From contig JBCCJA010000013.1 in the NCBI GenBank assembly GCA_039045975.1, forward strand, positions 1 to 64,000: a stretch of DNA of 64,000 nucleotides. The letters run 5' to 3'. Positions 25,373 to 33,724 of this stretch are shown here, piece by piece. The DNA is from JBCCJA01 sp039045975. Its GTDB lineage: Bacteria; Planctomycetota; Planctomycetia; Planctomycetales; Planctomycetaceae. The stretch's first letter is position 1; every line of letters begins with the position of its first letter. The notes beneath the pieces are model-generated. The model made no database searches and had not been told where the DNA came from. It saw nothing but the letters and a program-made list of their open reading frames with translations. Made by a program: the position numbers and the translations under genes.

Positions 25373-25441
25373 CGCCCGGACATCGCGGGCGTCTTCTCGG
25401 TCGGCAACGGCTTTTCGGGACAAGACGGAGAATTAATCCTT

Positions 25442-25567
25442 AATTGCCATGTTGAAAACACCAACAAAACAAGCCCTCGGCGCTAGCCGTGGAGGACGCA
25501 GATAAGTCGTTCCTATTTCCTGCACGGCTGGCGCCGAGGGCCCATATGGCTTTTCAACACGGCAATT
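25442..25567. repeat. Palindromic repeat family A, copy 2
   Basis: The core is at 25471-25548, with outer arms AATTGCCATGTTGAAAA (25442) and TTTTCAACACGGCAATT (to 25567) complementary in 16 of 17 positions. This copy shows the full extent of the unit, about 126 bp. It ends only 4 bp before the start codon at 25572, so it forms the leader of that gene. Confidence 0.8.
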
Positions 25568-25571
25568 CTCA

Positions 25572-26171
25572 ATGAACCGACACACGATCAGCGAGCCGAC
25601 CCGGCGGGCCGCGGCGGGGCTGGTGTTAGCCGTGTTCTACGTGGCGAGCGTTTTTAACTTGTTGTCGGCCGGCTGGTCGTGGCGGTGCTCGGTCGCAGCG
25701 ATGACCTGGCCGCGGGTCGTGGGCACGATCGAGGCCGTGCGTTGGGCCGACAAAGGTTCGGGCAAAACCGGCGTCCGGCGGATCGCGGTCCGCTATGCGT
25801 ACGCGGCTGACGGCGTCGACCACGAAGGCCGACGCCTCGCGTTCGGCTTCTACGGGAACATTCGCAAATCCGCGCAGCGGAAGATCGCGACGCGATTGCG
25901 GAACGCCCGGTCGGTCGCGGTCCGTTACGACCCTTCCTCGCCCGGCCGGTCGACGCTGTCGGCCGGCCTGCACGAGGGAATCGGCCTGAGATTCGCGATG
26001 TCTTGCGCGATCCTCGCCGCCACCGCGGCAATGCACAGAATCCTGCGACAAGGGCACCGCGACCGACTGTTCGTCGTCGGAATTGTCGTCGCGGTGATCT
26101 GCGTCGGGGCGTACGTCGCGATCTTTCTCGGAGGGGCCGAAGTCCTCCGGGCGGGTCTGATTACCGAGTGA
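25572..26171 (+). CDS. DUF3592-like membrane protein
   Basis: A 199-aa protein. The first hydrophobic segment is at about residues 13-33 (AAAGLVLAVFYVASVFNLLS). An exported beta-rich loop (WPRVVGTIEAVRWADKGSG, IAVRYAYAADGVDHEGRRL, SVAVRYDPSSPGRSTL) matches the DUF3592 pattern of G-x-I plus V-x-Y-x-P-x-x-P. Two C-terminal hydrophobic segments follow (about 140-155 and 165-190). Its role in other bacteria is not known. Its start codon directly abuts a palindromic repeat and no Shine-Dalgarno is visible, so translation may depend on that structure. Confidence 0.7.
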   Translation: MNRHTISEPTRRAAAGLVLAVFYVASVFNLLSAGWSWRCSVAAMTWPRVVGTIEAVRWADKGSGKTGVRRIAVRYAYAADGVDHEGRRLAFGFYGNIRKSAQRKIATRLRNARSVAVRYDPSSPGRSTLSAGLHEGIGLRFAMSCAILAATAAMHRILRQGHRDRLFVVGIVVAVICVGAYVAIFLGGAEVLRAGLITE

Positions 26172-26317
26172 GAAACGTGTGGGTGTGTCTCCGCGGGTGA
26201 GGAGGCTGCGGCGGGCGTACTCGCTGCACCTACCGGAGGGCTGACGCCCACCGCTCGCCTTGATTGCCGAACTGTGTGAATCGCATCGGGTTGCTTACCG
26301 GCTGTCGCGGGGCGGGC

Positions 26318-27697
26318 CTACTTCGCCAACTCCGCCCACAACGCGGCGGCGGCGTGGGCGCCGCGGTGGTAGGCGTCGAGGCTGAACCGCTCGTTCGGGC
26401 TGTGCAGCGCGTCGGTCGACTGGCCCCAGCCGAGCAGCAGCGTGTCGACGCCGAGGATCCGCTTCAGCGACTCGACCACCGGGATCGAACCGCCCTCGCG
26501 GATATACACCGGCTTTGTGCCGAACGCGCGGTCGATCGCGGCGGTGGCGGCGGTCGCGTGCGGGCCCTCCGGGTCGAGGACGAAGCCGGGGCAGCCGTGG
26601 TAGGTCTCGAACGTCATCGAGACCCCGGCCGGGAGGCGGTCGCGGAGGTGTTTTTCGACCGCGGCGGTGATCGCGGCCGGGTCCTGATCGGGGACGAGCC
26701 GGCAGGTGATTTTGACCGTCGCCTCGGACGGGACGATCGTCTTCGGCCCTTCGCCGAGGTAGCCGCCGGAGATACCGTTGACCTCGCAGGTCGGACGGAT
26801 CCAGCGGCGTTCGAGCGTCGAGAAACCGGCTTCGCCGACCGCCGCCGTCGAACCGGCGCCTTCCAGATATGTTACCTCGTCGAACGGTAACGCGGCGAAC
26901 TGCGCCCGCTCCTTCGCCGAGACCTCGAGCACGGCGTCGTAGAAGCTGTCGACGGCGACGCGGCCGTCTTCGTTGTGCAGGCTCGCGACGAGTCGGGCCG
27001 CGGCAGTCGCCGCGTTCGCGACCGTGCCGCCGAACAGCCCGCTGTGCAGGTCGTGCGACGGCCCGCGGACCGTGAACTCGACCGCGGCGACGCCACGCAG
27101 TCCGTAAGTGATCGCCGGCATGCCGGGGCCGTACTGGCTCGTGTCGCTGATGACGGCGACGTCACAGGCGAGGTCGTCCCGGCGGGCCTCGAGGAAGCGG
27201 TCGAGGTTGTTCGAGCCGACTTCTTCTTCGCCCTCGATGACGAAGACGACGTTCAGCGGCGGGCCCCCGCAGGCCCGACTCCACGCCGCCGCGGCGACGA
27301 CGTGCGTCAGCATCTGCCCTTTGTCGTCGGTCGCGCCGCGGGCGTAGACGTGGCCGTCGCGGACGGCGGGCTCGAACGGCGGCGTGACCCACTTGTCGAG
27401 CGGGTCGGGCGGCTGAACGTCGTAATGCCCGTAGACGAGCACGGTCGGCGCGTCGGGCACGGCCGGCGTGCGGCCGACGACGATCGGGAACCCGTCGGTC
27501 GGCACCGTTTCGGTCTCACAGCCGGCGGCTGCGAGCTGCGATTCGACCTCCGCGGCGGCGGCGGCCATCGCGTCGGCGAACGCCGAGTCGGCGCTGACCG
27601 ACGGGATCGACAGCAGCCGCATCAGGTCGGCCTCGGCGGCCTCCCGGCCGGCGGTCAGTTCGGCTTCGACGAGGGCGAGGTCGGACGGGTCTGGCAT
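26318..27697 (-). CDS. M20 family dipeptidase
   Basis: 459 aa from the ATG at 27697; a GTG four codons upstream is also possible. It is a cytoplasmic zinc aminoacylpeptidase of the CNDP/PepV-like group. VLVYGHYDVQPPDPLDKW carries the first metal ligand and the Asp, ARGATDDKGQML the bridging Asp, FVIEGEEEVGSNNL the catalytic Glu pair, and VISDTSQYGPG the next ligand. The dimerisation domain starts at RGPSHDLHSGLFGG, and LLGWGQSTDALHSPNER near the C-terminus supplies the final His region. The length is typical. It stands alone on this strand. Confidence 0.92.
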   Translation of the reverse strand: MPDPSDLALVEAELTAGREAAEADLMRLLSIPSVSADSAFADAMAAAAAEVESQLAAAGCETETVPTDGFPIVVGRTPAVPDAPTVLVYGHYDVQPPDPLDKWVTPPFEPAVRDGHVYARGATDDKGQMLTHVVAAAAWSRACGGPPLNVVFVIEGEEEVGSNNLDRFLEARRDDLACDVAVISDTSQYGPGMPAITYGLRGVAAVEFTVRGPSHDLHSGLFGGTVANAATAAARLVASLHNEDGRVAVDSFYDAVLEVSAKERAQFAALPFDEVTYLEGAGSTAAVGEAGFSTLERRWIRPTCEVNGISGGYLGEGPKTIVPSEATVKITCRLVPDQDPAAITAAVEKHLRDRLPAGVSMTFETYHGCPGFVLDPEGPHATAATAAIDRAFGTKPVYIREGGSIPVVESLKRILGVDTLLLGWGQSTDALHSPNERFSLDAYHRGAHAAAALWAELAK

Positions 27698-27808
27698 CGC
27701 GGCGGTCACATGCGGTCTGCTGGCGACCGCACTTTAGCACCGCGTCGGCGCCTGTCACCGCGTCAACGACCGTCATCGCGGCGGGGTGATCGGGCCCGGA
27801 GGCTGCGA

Positions 27809-28162
27809 TCAGTCCTCGTCTTCGACGACGGCGAGTTGCTCCGTCTGCGCGAAGTCGCGGGCCCGCGAGACGGCCTCGCCTTTGACGAACAGGAAGCTGC
27901 GGTCGCCGATCACGACGATGTCGCCCGACTTCAGCCGCGACGACTTCTCGACCCGCTTCTTGTTGACGCGGACGCCGTTCGTGCTGCCGAGGTCACGGAC
28001 GTGGTACTCCTCGTCGACCTGCACGACACAGCAGTGCCGCCGGGAGATCCGTTCGCTGTCGACGATCGGCAGGTCGCAGTCACGCTGCCGGCCGACGAGC
28101 GTGACAGCGCGGGTCAGCTCGATCGGATCGCCGTTCGGCTGCGGGACCAGAAAATACTTCAT
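27809..28162 (-). CDS. FHA domain protein
   Basis: A 117-aa protein consisting of a single FHA domain. The order of conserved residues is LVGRQRDCDLPIVDSERISRRHCCV (Gly-Arg, Ser-Arg-Arg-His) and then VRDLGSTNGVRVNKKRV (Gly-Ser-x-Asn-Gly). It binds phosphothreonine peptides. Its ATG overlaps the stop of the HDOD gene by 4 bp (ATGA), so the two are translationally coupled. A partner is implied for HDOD signalling, probably downstream of a Ser/Thr kinase encoded elsewhere. No transmembrane segment is present. Confidence 0.9.
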   Translation of the reverse strand: MKYFLVPQPNGDPIELTRAVTLVGRQRDCDLPIVDSERISRRHCCVVQVDEEYHVRDLGSTNGVRVNKKRVEKSSRLKSGDIVVIGDRSFLFVKGEAVSRARDFAQTEQLAVVEDED

Positions 28163-29130
28163 ACCGAAACTTTGGCGAGTGCGTCCGGCCGTGTCGACGT
28201 CGGCCCGCGGGCCGGATCGGTTTCGTCCGCGCCGTCACCGCCGGACCACGCTTCGAGGACGCGATCGCGGTGGGCGGGGTCGGCCGGCTCTTCGTCGAAC
28301 AGGGCCGCGGCGGCGTCGACCTCCTCGGCGACGGCACGCACGAACGCGGTGGCGTCTTCGTCCGGATCGATCCGGGCCCAAAGCGTCTTGGCGGCGGCGA
28401 CGCGGGCCGGGTCGGCCGAGTCGATCCCGCGGCCGATGACGTCGGCGGCCTGGATCACGCGGGTGAACGCGGCGGGCGGGTCGGCCGACTCTTCCGAGTC
28501 GGCGTGGTGACGGGCGACGGCATCGCCGATCACCTCGGGCAGCCGCCAGCGGGACAGGAAGCGGGCCCCGAGTTCGGGGTGTCCCAGCCCGAACATCTCG
28601 CGTTCGGCCGCGACGAGTTCTTCGCCGTGCACGCAAGACTCGATCACGTCGGGGTAGACCTCCGGCCGCAGCGTTGCGAAGACGAACGTGCCGATGTCGG
28701 CCAACAAGCCGGCGATGTAGGCCTCGCCGGTGTCGACCGGTTGCCCCCGCGTCAGCCGGTCCCGATCTGCCAGCCGGCCGGCGGCGGTCGCGACCGTCAG
28801 CGAACGACGCCACGCGCCCGGGATCCGCGCTTGCTGCTTACCGACGACCGCGAACGAGACCGCCAGCAGCCGCAGCGACCGTTGACCGAGGATCGCGACC
28901 GCACGCTCGACCGAGCCGACGCGGTGACGCAGCCCGTAATGCGAAACGTTCACCGCCCTCAACAGCCGTGACGCGAGGACCGGGTCCCCGGCGAGGCAGT
29001 CGGCGACCTGCCTGACGGCGTAGTCACGCGTCGACGTCAGGTCGAGCAGGCGGGCGGCGATCCCGCCGGAGGCCTGTTTCTCGGCCAACGCGCGGGCCTG
29101 TTCCTCGAGATCGATTTTGAGGCGGGGCAC
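28159..29130 (-). CDS. HDOD domain protein
   Basis: 323 aa from the GTG at 29130, which has a GGAG site 8 bp upstream. A longer open frame begins further upstream without homology. The HDOD domain covers about residues 15-215: QVADCLAGDPVLASRLLRAVN, RHRVGSVERAVAILGQRSLRLL, AYIAGLLADIGTFVFATLRPE, GHPELGARFLSRWRLPEVIGDAVARHH. HDOD proteins are signalling scaffolds related to HD phosphohydrolases that often lack catalysis. The C-terminal part is acidic and variable. It is coupled to the FHA gene downstream. Confidence 0.88.
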   Translation of the reverse strand: MPRLKIDLEEQARALAEKQASGGIAARLLDLTSTRDYAVRQVADCLAGDPVLASRLLRAVNVSHYGLRHRVGSVERAVAILGQRSLRLLAVSFAVVGKQQARIPGAWRRSLTVATAAGRLADRDRLTRGQPVDTGEAYIAGLLADIGTFVFATLRPEVYPDVIESCVHGEELVAAEREMFGLGHPELGARFLSRWRLPEVIGDAVARHHADSEESADPPAAFTRVIQAADVIGRGIDSADPARVAAAKTLWARIDPDEDATAFVRAVAEEVDAAAALFDEEPADPAHRDRVLEAWSGGDGADETDPARGPTSTRPDALAKVSV

Positions 29131-29381
29131 GGGGCCGCTCCGAGTTGGTGCACGGATTATCCCGAACCGTATCTCGGCCCACGCGTCGCCCGCCGGCCTT
29201 CCGGCCTGCGGACCGACGTCCGGGGGCCGGTCGTGCGGGCGATGACGGTCATCCCGAGACGAGGCCGGAGGACGCGACGGTGTCGGCTCCGAGCCGCGCA
29301 TGATCGGGCCGCCCGCGGACCGGTGCCTTACGTTTGTCCGCCCGTCCGGTCGGACCTCGGACACCCGTCCGTTTTCACGTC

Positions 29382-30497
29382 ATGCCCTCGCGTCGCAGCC
29401 CCGCCGCGGTCGACGACCTGCTCTCGGCGCTGCCGTTGCGGGCGCTCGTCGCGTTCGCCGCCTGCTGGGCCCGCACGGTCCAGGACCGCGCGACCGACTA
29501 CTTCGACCGCGACGCAGACGGCGGACGCCGGGCCGACGCGGTCCGACTCGCGGCCGTTCTGGCCGAACAGGTCGCCGCCGGCACACGGCTCGACGCGGAC
29601 GAAGCAGCGGGCGTCGAAGAAGCGGTCGTCGAGGCGCTGATGGCCGTCGGCGCGGCCGCCTCCGAAGCCGAAGACGAAGACGACGCGACACGCGAAGCGG
29701 CGTTCGCGGCGAACTGCGCCTACGCGGCGATCGACGCCGCCGCGGCAGCCGACGCCGCTGCCGATGCCGACGAGCCGCTCGACGACGCCCGGCGGGTGCT
29801 CGTGGCGGCGACGACCGGTTGGGAAGCGGCCGGCGCCGTCGGCGGGCTCCCGCCCGAGGTCGCCGTCGCGGTCCACGCCGAACTGACGGCCCAGGTGTCG
29901 GAGCAAAACGGCACCGCAGACGCCGAAATCGCGTCCTTCCCCGCGGTCGGGCCTCCGATCGATTTCGGCCGCGTCCTCCAGATCGCGACAACCGCCCGCG
30001 AGGAAGCGGCCCGTGCCGCAGAGGCGCCGGGCGACGACATCGACACGCTGCGGGCCGAACTCGCGGACGCGAAGGCGGAAGCGGCCGCCCTGCGGGCCGA
30101 GGCCGCTCGGGCGGCCGAAACTGCCGAAGGGCCCGACGCCGACGCGAAGGCGACCGACGATCTCGAGCGTTCCCTGCGGGCGACTTACACCGAGCGGTTC
30201 GACAAACTGCGACGGGTCGTCGCGCGATGCGTCGCCCGCCGGGCCGGGCTCGCCGACCTCGCGATCCGCCTGTCCGCGGAACAGGCCGACTTGGACAGAC
30301 GCGAGGCCGAGTTGCGGTCGGCCGCCGCGGAGAACGAAGCGGAGTCCGAACGGCTCGACCGCGACGCCGCGACCCACGCCGACGCGGTCGCCGCGTTCCG
30401 GGCCGAACGCGAGCGTCATGAAGTCGCTGCGGCCGCCTTGCGTGAGGCCGTCGCCGTCTTCGACGACGCGACGGAGCCGACGACGGCCGAGGCCTGA
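29382..30497 (+). CDS. Hypothetical Ala/Glu-rich coiled-coil protein
   Basis: A 371-aa protein from the ATG at 29382. The first about 120 residues are helical and include ALPLRALVAFAACWARTVQDRA. Then comes an Ala/Asp-rich stretch, and about residues 210-350 form long heptad-like coiled coils (LRAELADAKAEAAALRAEA, LSAEQADLDRREAELRSAA). There is no signal peptide or membrane segment. It is divergent from the HDOD gene and upstream of the SirB1-like gene on the same strand. A structural or scaffold role is possible. No family is recognised. Confidence 0.55.
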   Translation: MPSRRSPAAVDDLLSALPLRALVAFAACWARTVQDRATDYFDRDADGGRRADAVRLAAVLAEQVAAGTRLDADEAAGVEEAVVEALMAVGAAASEAEDEDDATREAAFAANCAYAAIDAAAAADAAADADEPLDDARRVLVAATTGWEAAGAVGGLPPEVAVAVHAELTAQVSEQNGTADAEIASFPAVGPPIDFGRVLQIATTAREEAARAAEAPGDDIDTLRAELADAKAEAAALRAEAARAAETAEGPDADAKATDDLERSLRATYTERFDKLRRVVARCVARRAGLADLAIRLSAEQADLDRREAELRSAAAENEAESERLDRDAATHADAVAAFRAERERHEVAAAALREAVAVFDDATEPTTAEA

Positions 30498-30576
30498 GTC
30501 CGCCGGCGAACCGCGATTGTCCCGGTTCCGGACGCGACCTACGATCGCCGCGTCAGACGCTCGTGAAGGGACAGTG

Positions 30577-30609
30577 ATGTCGTTCGCCCGCCGGGATGCC
30601 GGTCGATGA
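30577..30609 (+). CDS. Ten-codon upstream ORF coupled to the SirB1-like gene
   Basis: The frame MSFARRDAGR starts at an ATG preceded by GAAGGGAC and ends in a TGA whose bases overlap the ATG at 30606 (ATGA). The downstream gene has no clear ribosome site of its own, so this mini-ORF may deliver ribosomes to it by termination-reinitiation. It could also simply be a longer alternative leader. It is too short to judge by composition. Confidence 0.35.
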   Translation: MSFARRDAGR

Positions 30610-31445
30610 GCCGCGGGACGCGATCGGCCTGCGAGGTCGAGTTCCCGAAGCTGCTCGCCAGACGCGACGACGTCGACCTGTTCGACGTCGCACTCGAGAT
30701 CAGCCGTGACCTCGACCCGCGGGTCGACCCGCCGGCCTGCCGCGACTGGGTCGAGGCCCGTGCCGCCGAACTCCGGACCGACGTCGCCCGCGCGGTCGAC
30801 GAGACCGAGGCCCTGCGGCAGCTCGCGTCGGGCTTGTGCGGACGTCACGGACTGGCGGGTACGTCCGACGCGTACGGGTCGATCGACGGCAGCCTGCCGC
30901 ACCGGATCATCGAGACCGGCCGGGGCATCCCGCTCGGCCTGTCGCTGGTCTACTTGGCGGTCGCGGGGCGGGTCGGTCTGGATCTCGTGCCGGTCGCCGC
31001 CCCGAGCCATTTCCTGCTCGGCTGCGAAGGGCCCGAAGGGGCGCTCTTCGTCGACGCGTACGGAGGCGGCCGCGTGCTGACGCGACGCGACTGTCTGGAA
31101 TGGCTGGCCGGGCTTTCGGGTCTGCCGGCGTCCGAGATCGCCCCGGCATTGCGGCCTGCCGACGGCAAGACGGTCATCGCCCGCATGCTGTTGAACCTGA
31201 AGGCGGTCCTGGTCCGCGACGAAGACTGGGCGGCGGTCTGGGCGGTCCAACACCGGCTCGTCGCGCTCAATCCGACCGGGTACCGCGAGCGTCGCGATCT
31301 GGCGGCGGTCGCGGTCCGGGCGGGCCGCCCGGGCGAGGCGGTCGACCTGATCGAGGCCTGCCTGACGGCGTGCCCGGCGGCCGAGAGGCCGGCGCTGACC
31401 CGCCTACTTTCCGAGGCCCGCGGCCTGCTGTGCCGGCTGAACTGA
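30606..31445 (+). CDS. SirB1-family transglutaminase-like protein
   Basis: A 279-aa protein. ALRQLASGLCGRHGLAGTSDAYGSIDGSLPHRIIETGRGIPLGLSLVY matches the SirB1/transglutaminase-like block, in which Y-x-x-x-x-S-x-L-x-x-V-L-x-x-x-x-G-x-P-I-x-L is conserved. VPVAAPSHFLLGCEGPEGALFVDAYGGGR holds the His and Asp equivalents. The C-terminus (AVWAVQHRLVALNPTGYRE, then AVDLIEACLTACP) is TPR-like, as in SirB1. The classic catalytic Cys is not obvious at the expected place. The cytoplasmic function is undefined in the family. The start overlaps a ten-codon upstream ORF. Confidence 0.8.
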   Translation: MSRGTRSACEVEFPKLLARRDDVDLFDVALEISRDLDPRVDPPACRDWVEARAAELRTDVARAVDETEALRQLASGLCGRHGLAGTSDAYGSIDGSLPHRIIETGRGIPLGLSLVYLAVAGRVGLDLVPVAAPSHFLLGCEGPEGALFVDAYGGGRVLTRRDCLEWLAGLSGLPASEIAPALRPADGKTVIARMLLNLKAVLVRDEDWAAVWAVQHRLVALNPTGYRERRDLAAVAVRAGRPGEAVDLIEACLTACPAAERPALTRLLSEARGLLCRLN

Positions 31446-31459
31446 GCGACGGCCGGGGC

Positions 31460-31882
31460 TCAGTAATCGGTCTCGGGCTCGGGCTCGTCCCGCATCGCGG
31501 CGAGGCGGCTGGCGAGTTCGTTCTTCTTGCGGTCGAGCTTCCGCAGTTGGATCCGCGTGTGGATCCGCGTCGCCGCCAGGTCGAGCAGGCCGATCGCGAT
31601 CACCCACAGCACGACCAGCAGCACCGTCAGCCAGTAGATCGTGAACGCGAACGGGGCGTTCCGGCCGTCGAAGGCCCAGTCGCCGAGCGGGATCGCGACG
31701 CCGACGACCGCGAGCATCACCGCGACCTGCGTCCGCCGGCGTCGACGCTTCGCGAAGAACTCGGCGTCGTCTTCGTTCGGCGGGCCGCCGTCGGCCGGCG
31801 TCGAGAGGATCTCGAAGCCGCCCATCAGCACCGCGAACGCGAGCACGCCGCCGCCGAACGCCAGCGGCACCAGATCGGGCAC
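31460..31882 (-). CDS. Hypothetical two-segment membrane protein
   Basis: 140 aa from the GTG at 31882, chosen because GGAGG lies 6 bp upstream; an in-frame TTG six codons earlier lies before that site. Hydrophobic segments are at about residues 4-24 (LVPLAFGGGVLAFAVLMGGF), 53-66 (AVMLAVVGVAIPLG) and 76-99 (AFTIYWLTVLLVVLWVIAIGLL). The C-terminus is a basic then acidic coiled coil (RIQLRKLDRKKNELASRLAAM). No family is known. It is convergent with the SirB1-like gene, 14 bp apart. Confidence 0.6.
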   Translation of the reverse strand: MPDLVPLAFGGGVLAFAVLMGGFEILSTPADGGPPNEDDAEFFAKRRRRRTQVAVMLAVVGVAIPLGDWAFDGRNAPFAFTIYWLTVLLVVLWVIAIGLLDLAATRIHTRIQLRKLDRKKNELASRLAAMRDEPEPETDY

Positions 31883-32043
31883 GTCGGACCTCCGGGGCAA
31901 GACTCGACCGAACAGGGAAAATTAGGGGGGCGGACCGACAGCCACAAGCGGCCATGCGGTCGCCACGACTCGCGAACGTTTCCGATGCGGCTCGAACCCC
32001 CGTTGGCCGGGCCGTGTCGGTGCGTCATACTGGGCAGTCCGGC

Positions 32044-33480
32044 GTGAGCCGGGTTTCGACCGCGGTCCACACGAAACGGAACGGCTTGGGCGAACCGAAA
32101 CGCGACGCCGAATCACCCCGGCGCGACGAAGTCAAAAGTCTCAAAGTCCGGTCGAAACGGGGCGTGCTCGCCGCCGTGATCCCGGCCGACGACCCGCTCG
32201 GCAAAGACCGCTGCCTCGACGAGTTGAGCGGGCTGGCGAAGACCGCCGGCGTCGACGTCGTCGGCGAGCTGATCCAGGTCCGCGACAAGCCGCACCCGGG
32301 CCACTGCCTCGGCACGGGCAAGCTCGACGAGCTGAAGCTGCTCGCGAAGTCGGCCGACGCCGAGGTGATCATCTTCGACAACGCGCTCAGCCCGTCGCAG
32401 GGCAAGGCGGTCGAGGAGGCGACCGGCACGGTCGTGATCGACCGCAGCGAGGTGATCCTCGACATCTTCGCCTCCAACGCCCGCACCTACGAGGCGAAGC
32501 TGCAAGTCGAGCTGGCGCAGCTGCTCTATTTCCGCCCGCGGCTGAAGCGGCTGTGGACCCACCTGGAACGCGTCGAGGGCGGCGTCGGCGCCGGACGCGG
32601 GCCGGGCGAGAAGCAGCTCGAGACCGACCGCCGCCTGCTCGACAAACGGGTCAGCGAACTCCGCCGCAAGCTCCGCGAGGTCGAGGACCGCCGTGAGCGG
32701 ACCGTCACCAGCCGCGACGACGCGAACACGGTCTCGCTCGTCGGCTACACCAACGCGGGCAAGAGCACGTTGATGAACGCCCTGACCGGCGCCGGCGTGC
32801 TCGCCGAGGACAAACTGTTCGCGACGCTCGACACGCGGACGCGGTCTTGGCCGATCGCCCACTTCGGCGACGTGCTGCTGTCCGACACGGTCGGGTTCGT
32901 CCGCGACCTGCCGCACCACCTCGTCGCGTCGTTCCGCTCGACGCTCGAAGAGGCCCGGCAGGCGGCGCTGTTGCTGCACGTCGTCGACGCGTCGAACCCC
33001 GAGGCCGAGCGACAGATCGCGACCGTGTACGAGGTCCTCGAAGACATCGGCGTCGACGCCGGGGAGGTCATCCTCGTGCTCAACAAGGCCGACGCGGCGG
33101 AGCTCGACCGCGTCACGCTCGACCTGCTGCTCCGAGATCACCCCGACGCGATCACGGTCTCGGCCGCGACCGGCCTCGGCCTGGAGGAGCTGTCGGCCGA
33201 GGTCGCCCGCCGGCTCGGCGACGGGTTCGTGACCGCGGAGCTGAAGTTCCCCGTCGGCCACGGCCGGCTGCTGACGTACCTGCACCTGCACGCCGAGAAG
33301 CTCGACGAGGAATACCTCGACGACGACCGCGTGCGGCTGAAGGCCCGCATGACACGCCGGCACGCCGACCGACTGTTCGCCGACAAGCGGCTCGTCGACG
33401 GGTCGGTCGAATGGGACCTCACGTTAGACACCGCCGCGGCCGCGACACGACCTGCCGTCGCCGACGCGGTCGCTTCGTAG
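32044..33480 (+). CDS. hflX: GTPase HflX
   Basis: About 478 aa from a GTG at 32044; the exact start is unsure, as an open frame reaches upstream to 31954. The N-terminal HflX domain has AGVDVVGELIQVRDKPHPGHCLGTGKLDEL and ARTYEAKLQVELAQLLYFRPRL, followed by the glycine-rich GGVGAGRGPGEKQLETDRR. The G domain follows: VSLVGYTNAGKSTLMNALTG (P-loop), LSDTVGFVRDLPHHLVASF (G3) and LVLNKADA (G4). HflX splits stalled ribosomes. Two palindromic repeats lie directly downstream. Confidence 0.95.
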   Translation: MSRVSTAVHTKRNGLGEPKRDAESPRRDEVKSLKVRSKRGVLAAVIPADDPLGKDRCLDELSGLAKTAGVDVVGELIQVRDKPHPGHCLGTGKLDELKLLAKSADAEVIIFDNALSPSQGKAVEEATGTVVIDRSEVILDIFASNARTYEAKLQVELAQLLYFRPRLKRLWTHLERVEGGVGAGRGPGEKQLETDRRLLDKRVSELRRKLREVEDRRERTVTSRDDANTVSLVGYTNAGKSTLMNALTGAGVLAEDKLFATLDTRTRSWPIAHFGDVLLSDTVGFVRDLPHHLVASFRSTLEEARQAALLLHVVDASNPEAERQIATVYEVLEDIGVDAGEVILVLNKADAAELDRVTLDLLLRDHPDAITVSAATGLGLEELSAEVARRLGDGFVTAELKFPVGHGRLLTYLHLHAEKLDEEYLDDDRVRLKARMTRRHADRLFADKRLVDGSVEWDLTLDTAAAATRPAVADAVAS

Positions 33481-33514
33481 CCGCGGCTTTGCCCTTTTAA
33501 AAACAGCAAAGAAA

Positions 33515-33589
33515 CAAGCCCTCGGCGCCAGCCGTGGAGGATTTAGGCAAGTCTTTCCTACTTCCTCCACGGCTGGCGCCGAGGGCTTG
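33515..33589. repeat. Palindromic repeat family A, copy 3
   Basis: Perfect 27-bp arms, CAAGCCCTCGGCGCCAGCC onward at 33515-33541 and the complement at 33563-33589, enclose a 21-nt loop. The flanks (AAAACAGCAAAGAAA and TGTGCCTTTTCGACACGGC) match copies 1 and 2. It is the most regular copy in the window and lies 35 bp after the hflX stop. Confidence 0.85.
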
Positions 33590-33632
33590 TGTGCCTTTTC
33601 GACACGGCAACGCGGTCTCAAAACACTGCGTC

Positions 33633-33703
33633 ACTAGCCCGCGGCGCGAGCCGTGGCTGTGGATCTCAGCGCGATACACCCACAGCTCGCGCTGCGGGCT
33701 AGT
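33633..33703. repeat. Palindromic repeat family A, copy 4 (divergent)
   Basis: ACTAGCCCGCGGCGCGAGC at 33633 and its complement ending at 33703 differ by one base. The start of the core (AGCCCGCGGCGCGAGCCGTGG) matches copies 1 and 5, but the inner part differs (CTGTGGATCTCAG). It is placed 43 bp after copy 3, so two hairpins stand in tandem between convergent genes. Confidence 0.7.
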
Positions 33704-33724
33704 ATCGCAACCGCTGCGTAACCG

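Noticed and set aside
29328..31253. Minus-strand frame of 641 codons opposite the coiled-coil and SirB1-like genes
   Set aside because: Antisense shadow with Arg/Gly-rich composition and no recognisable domain.
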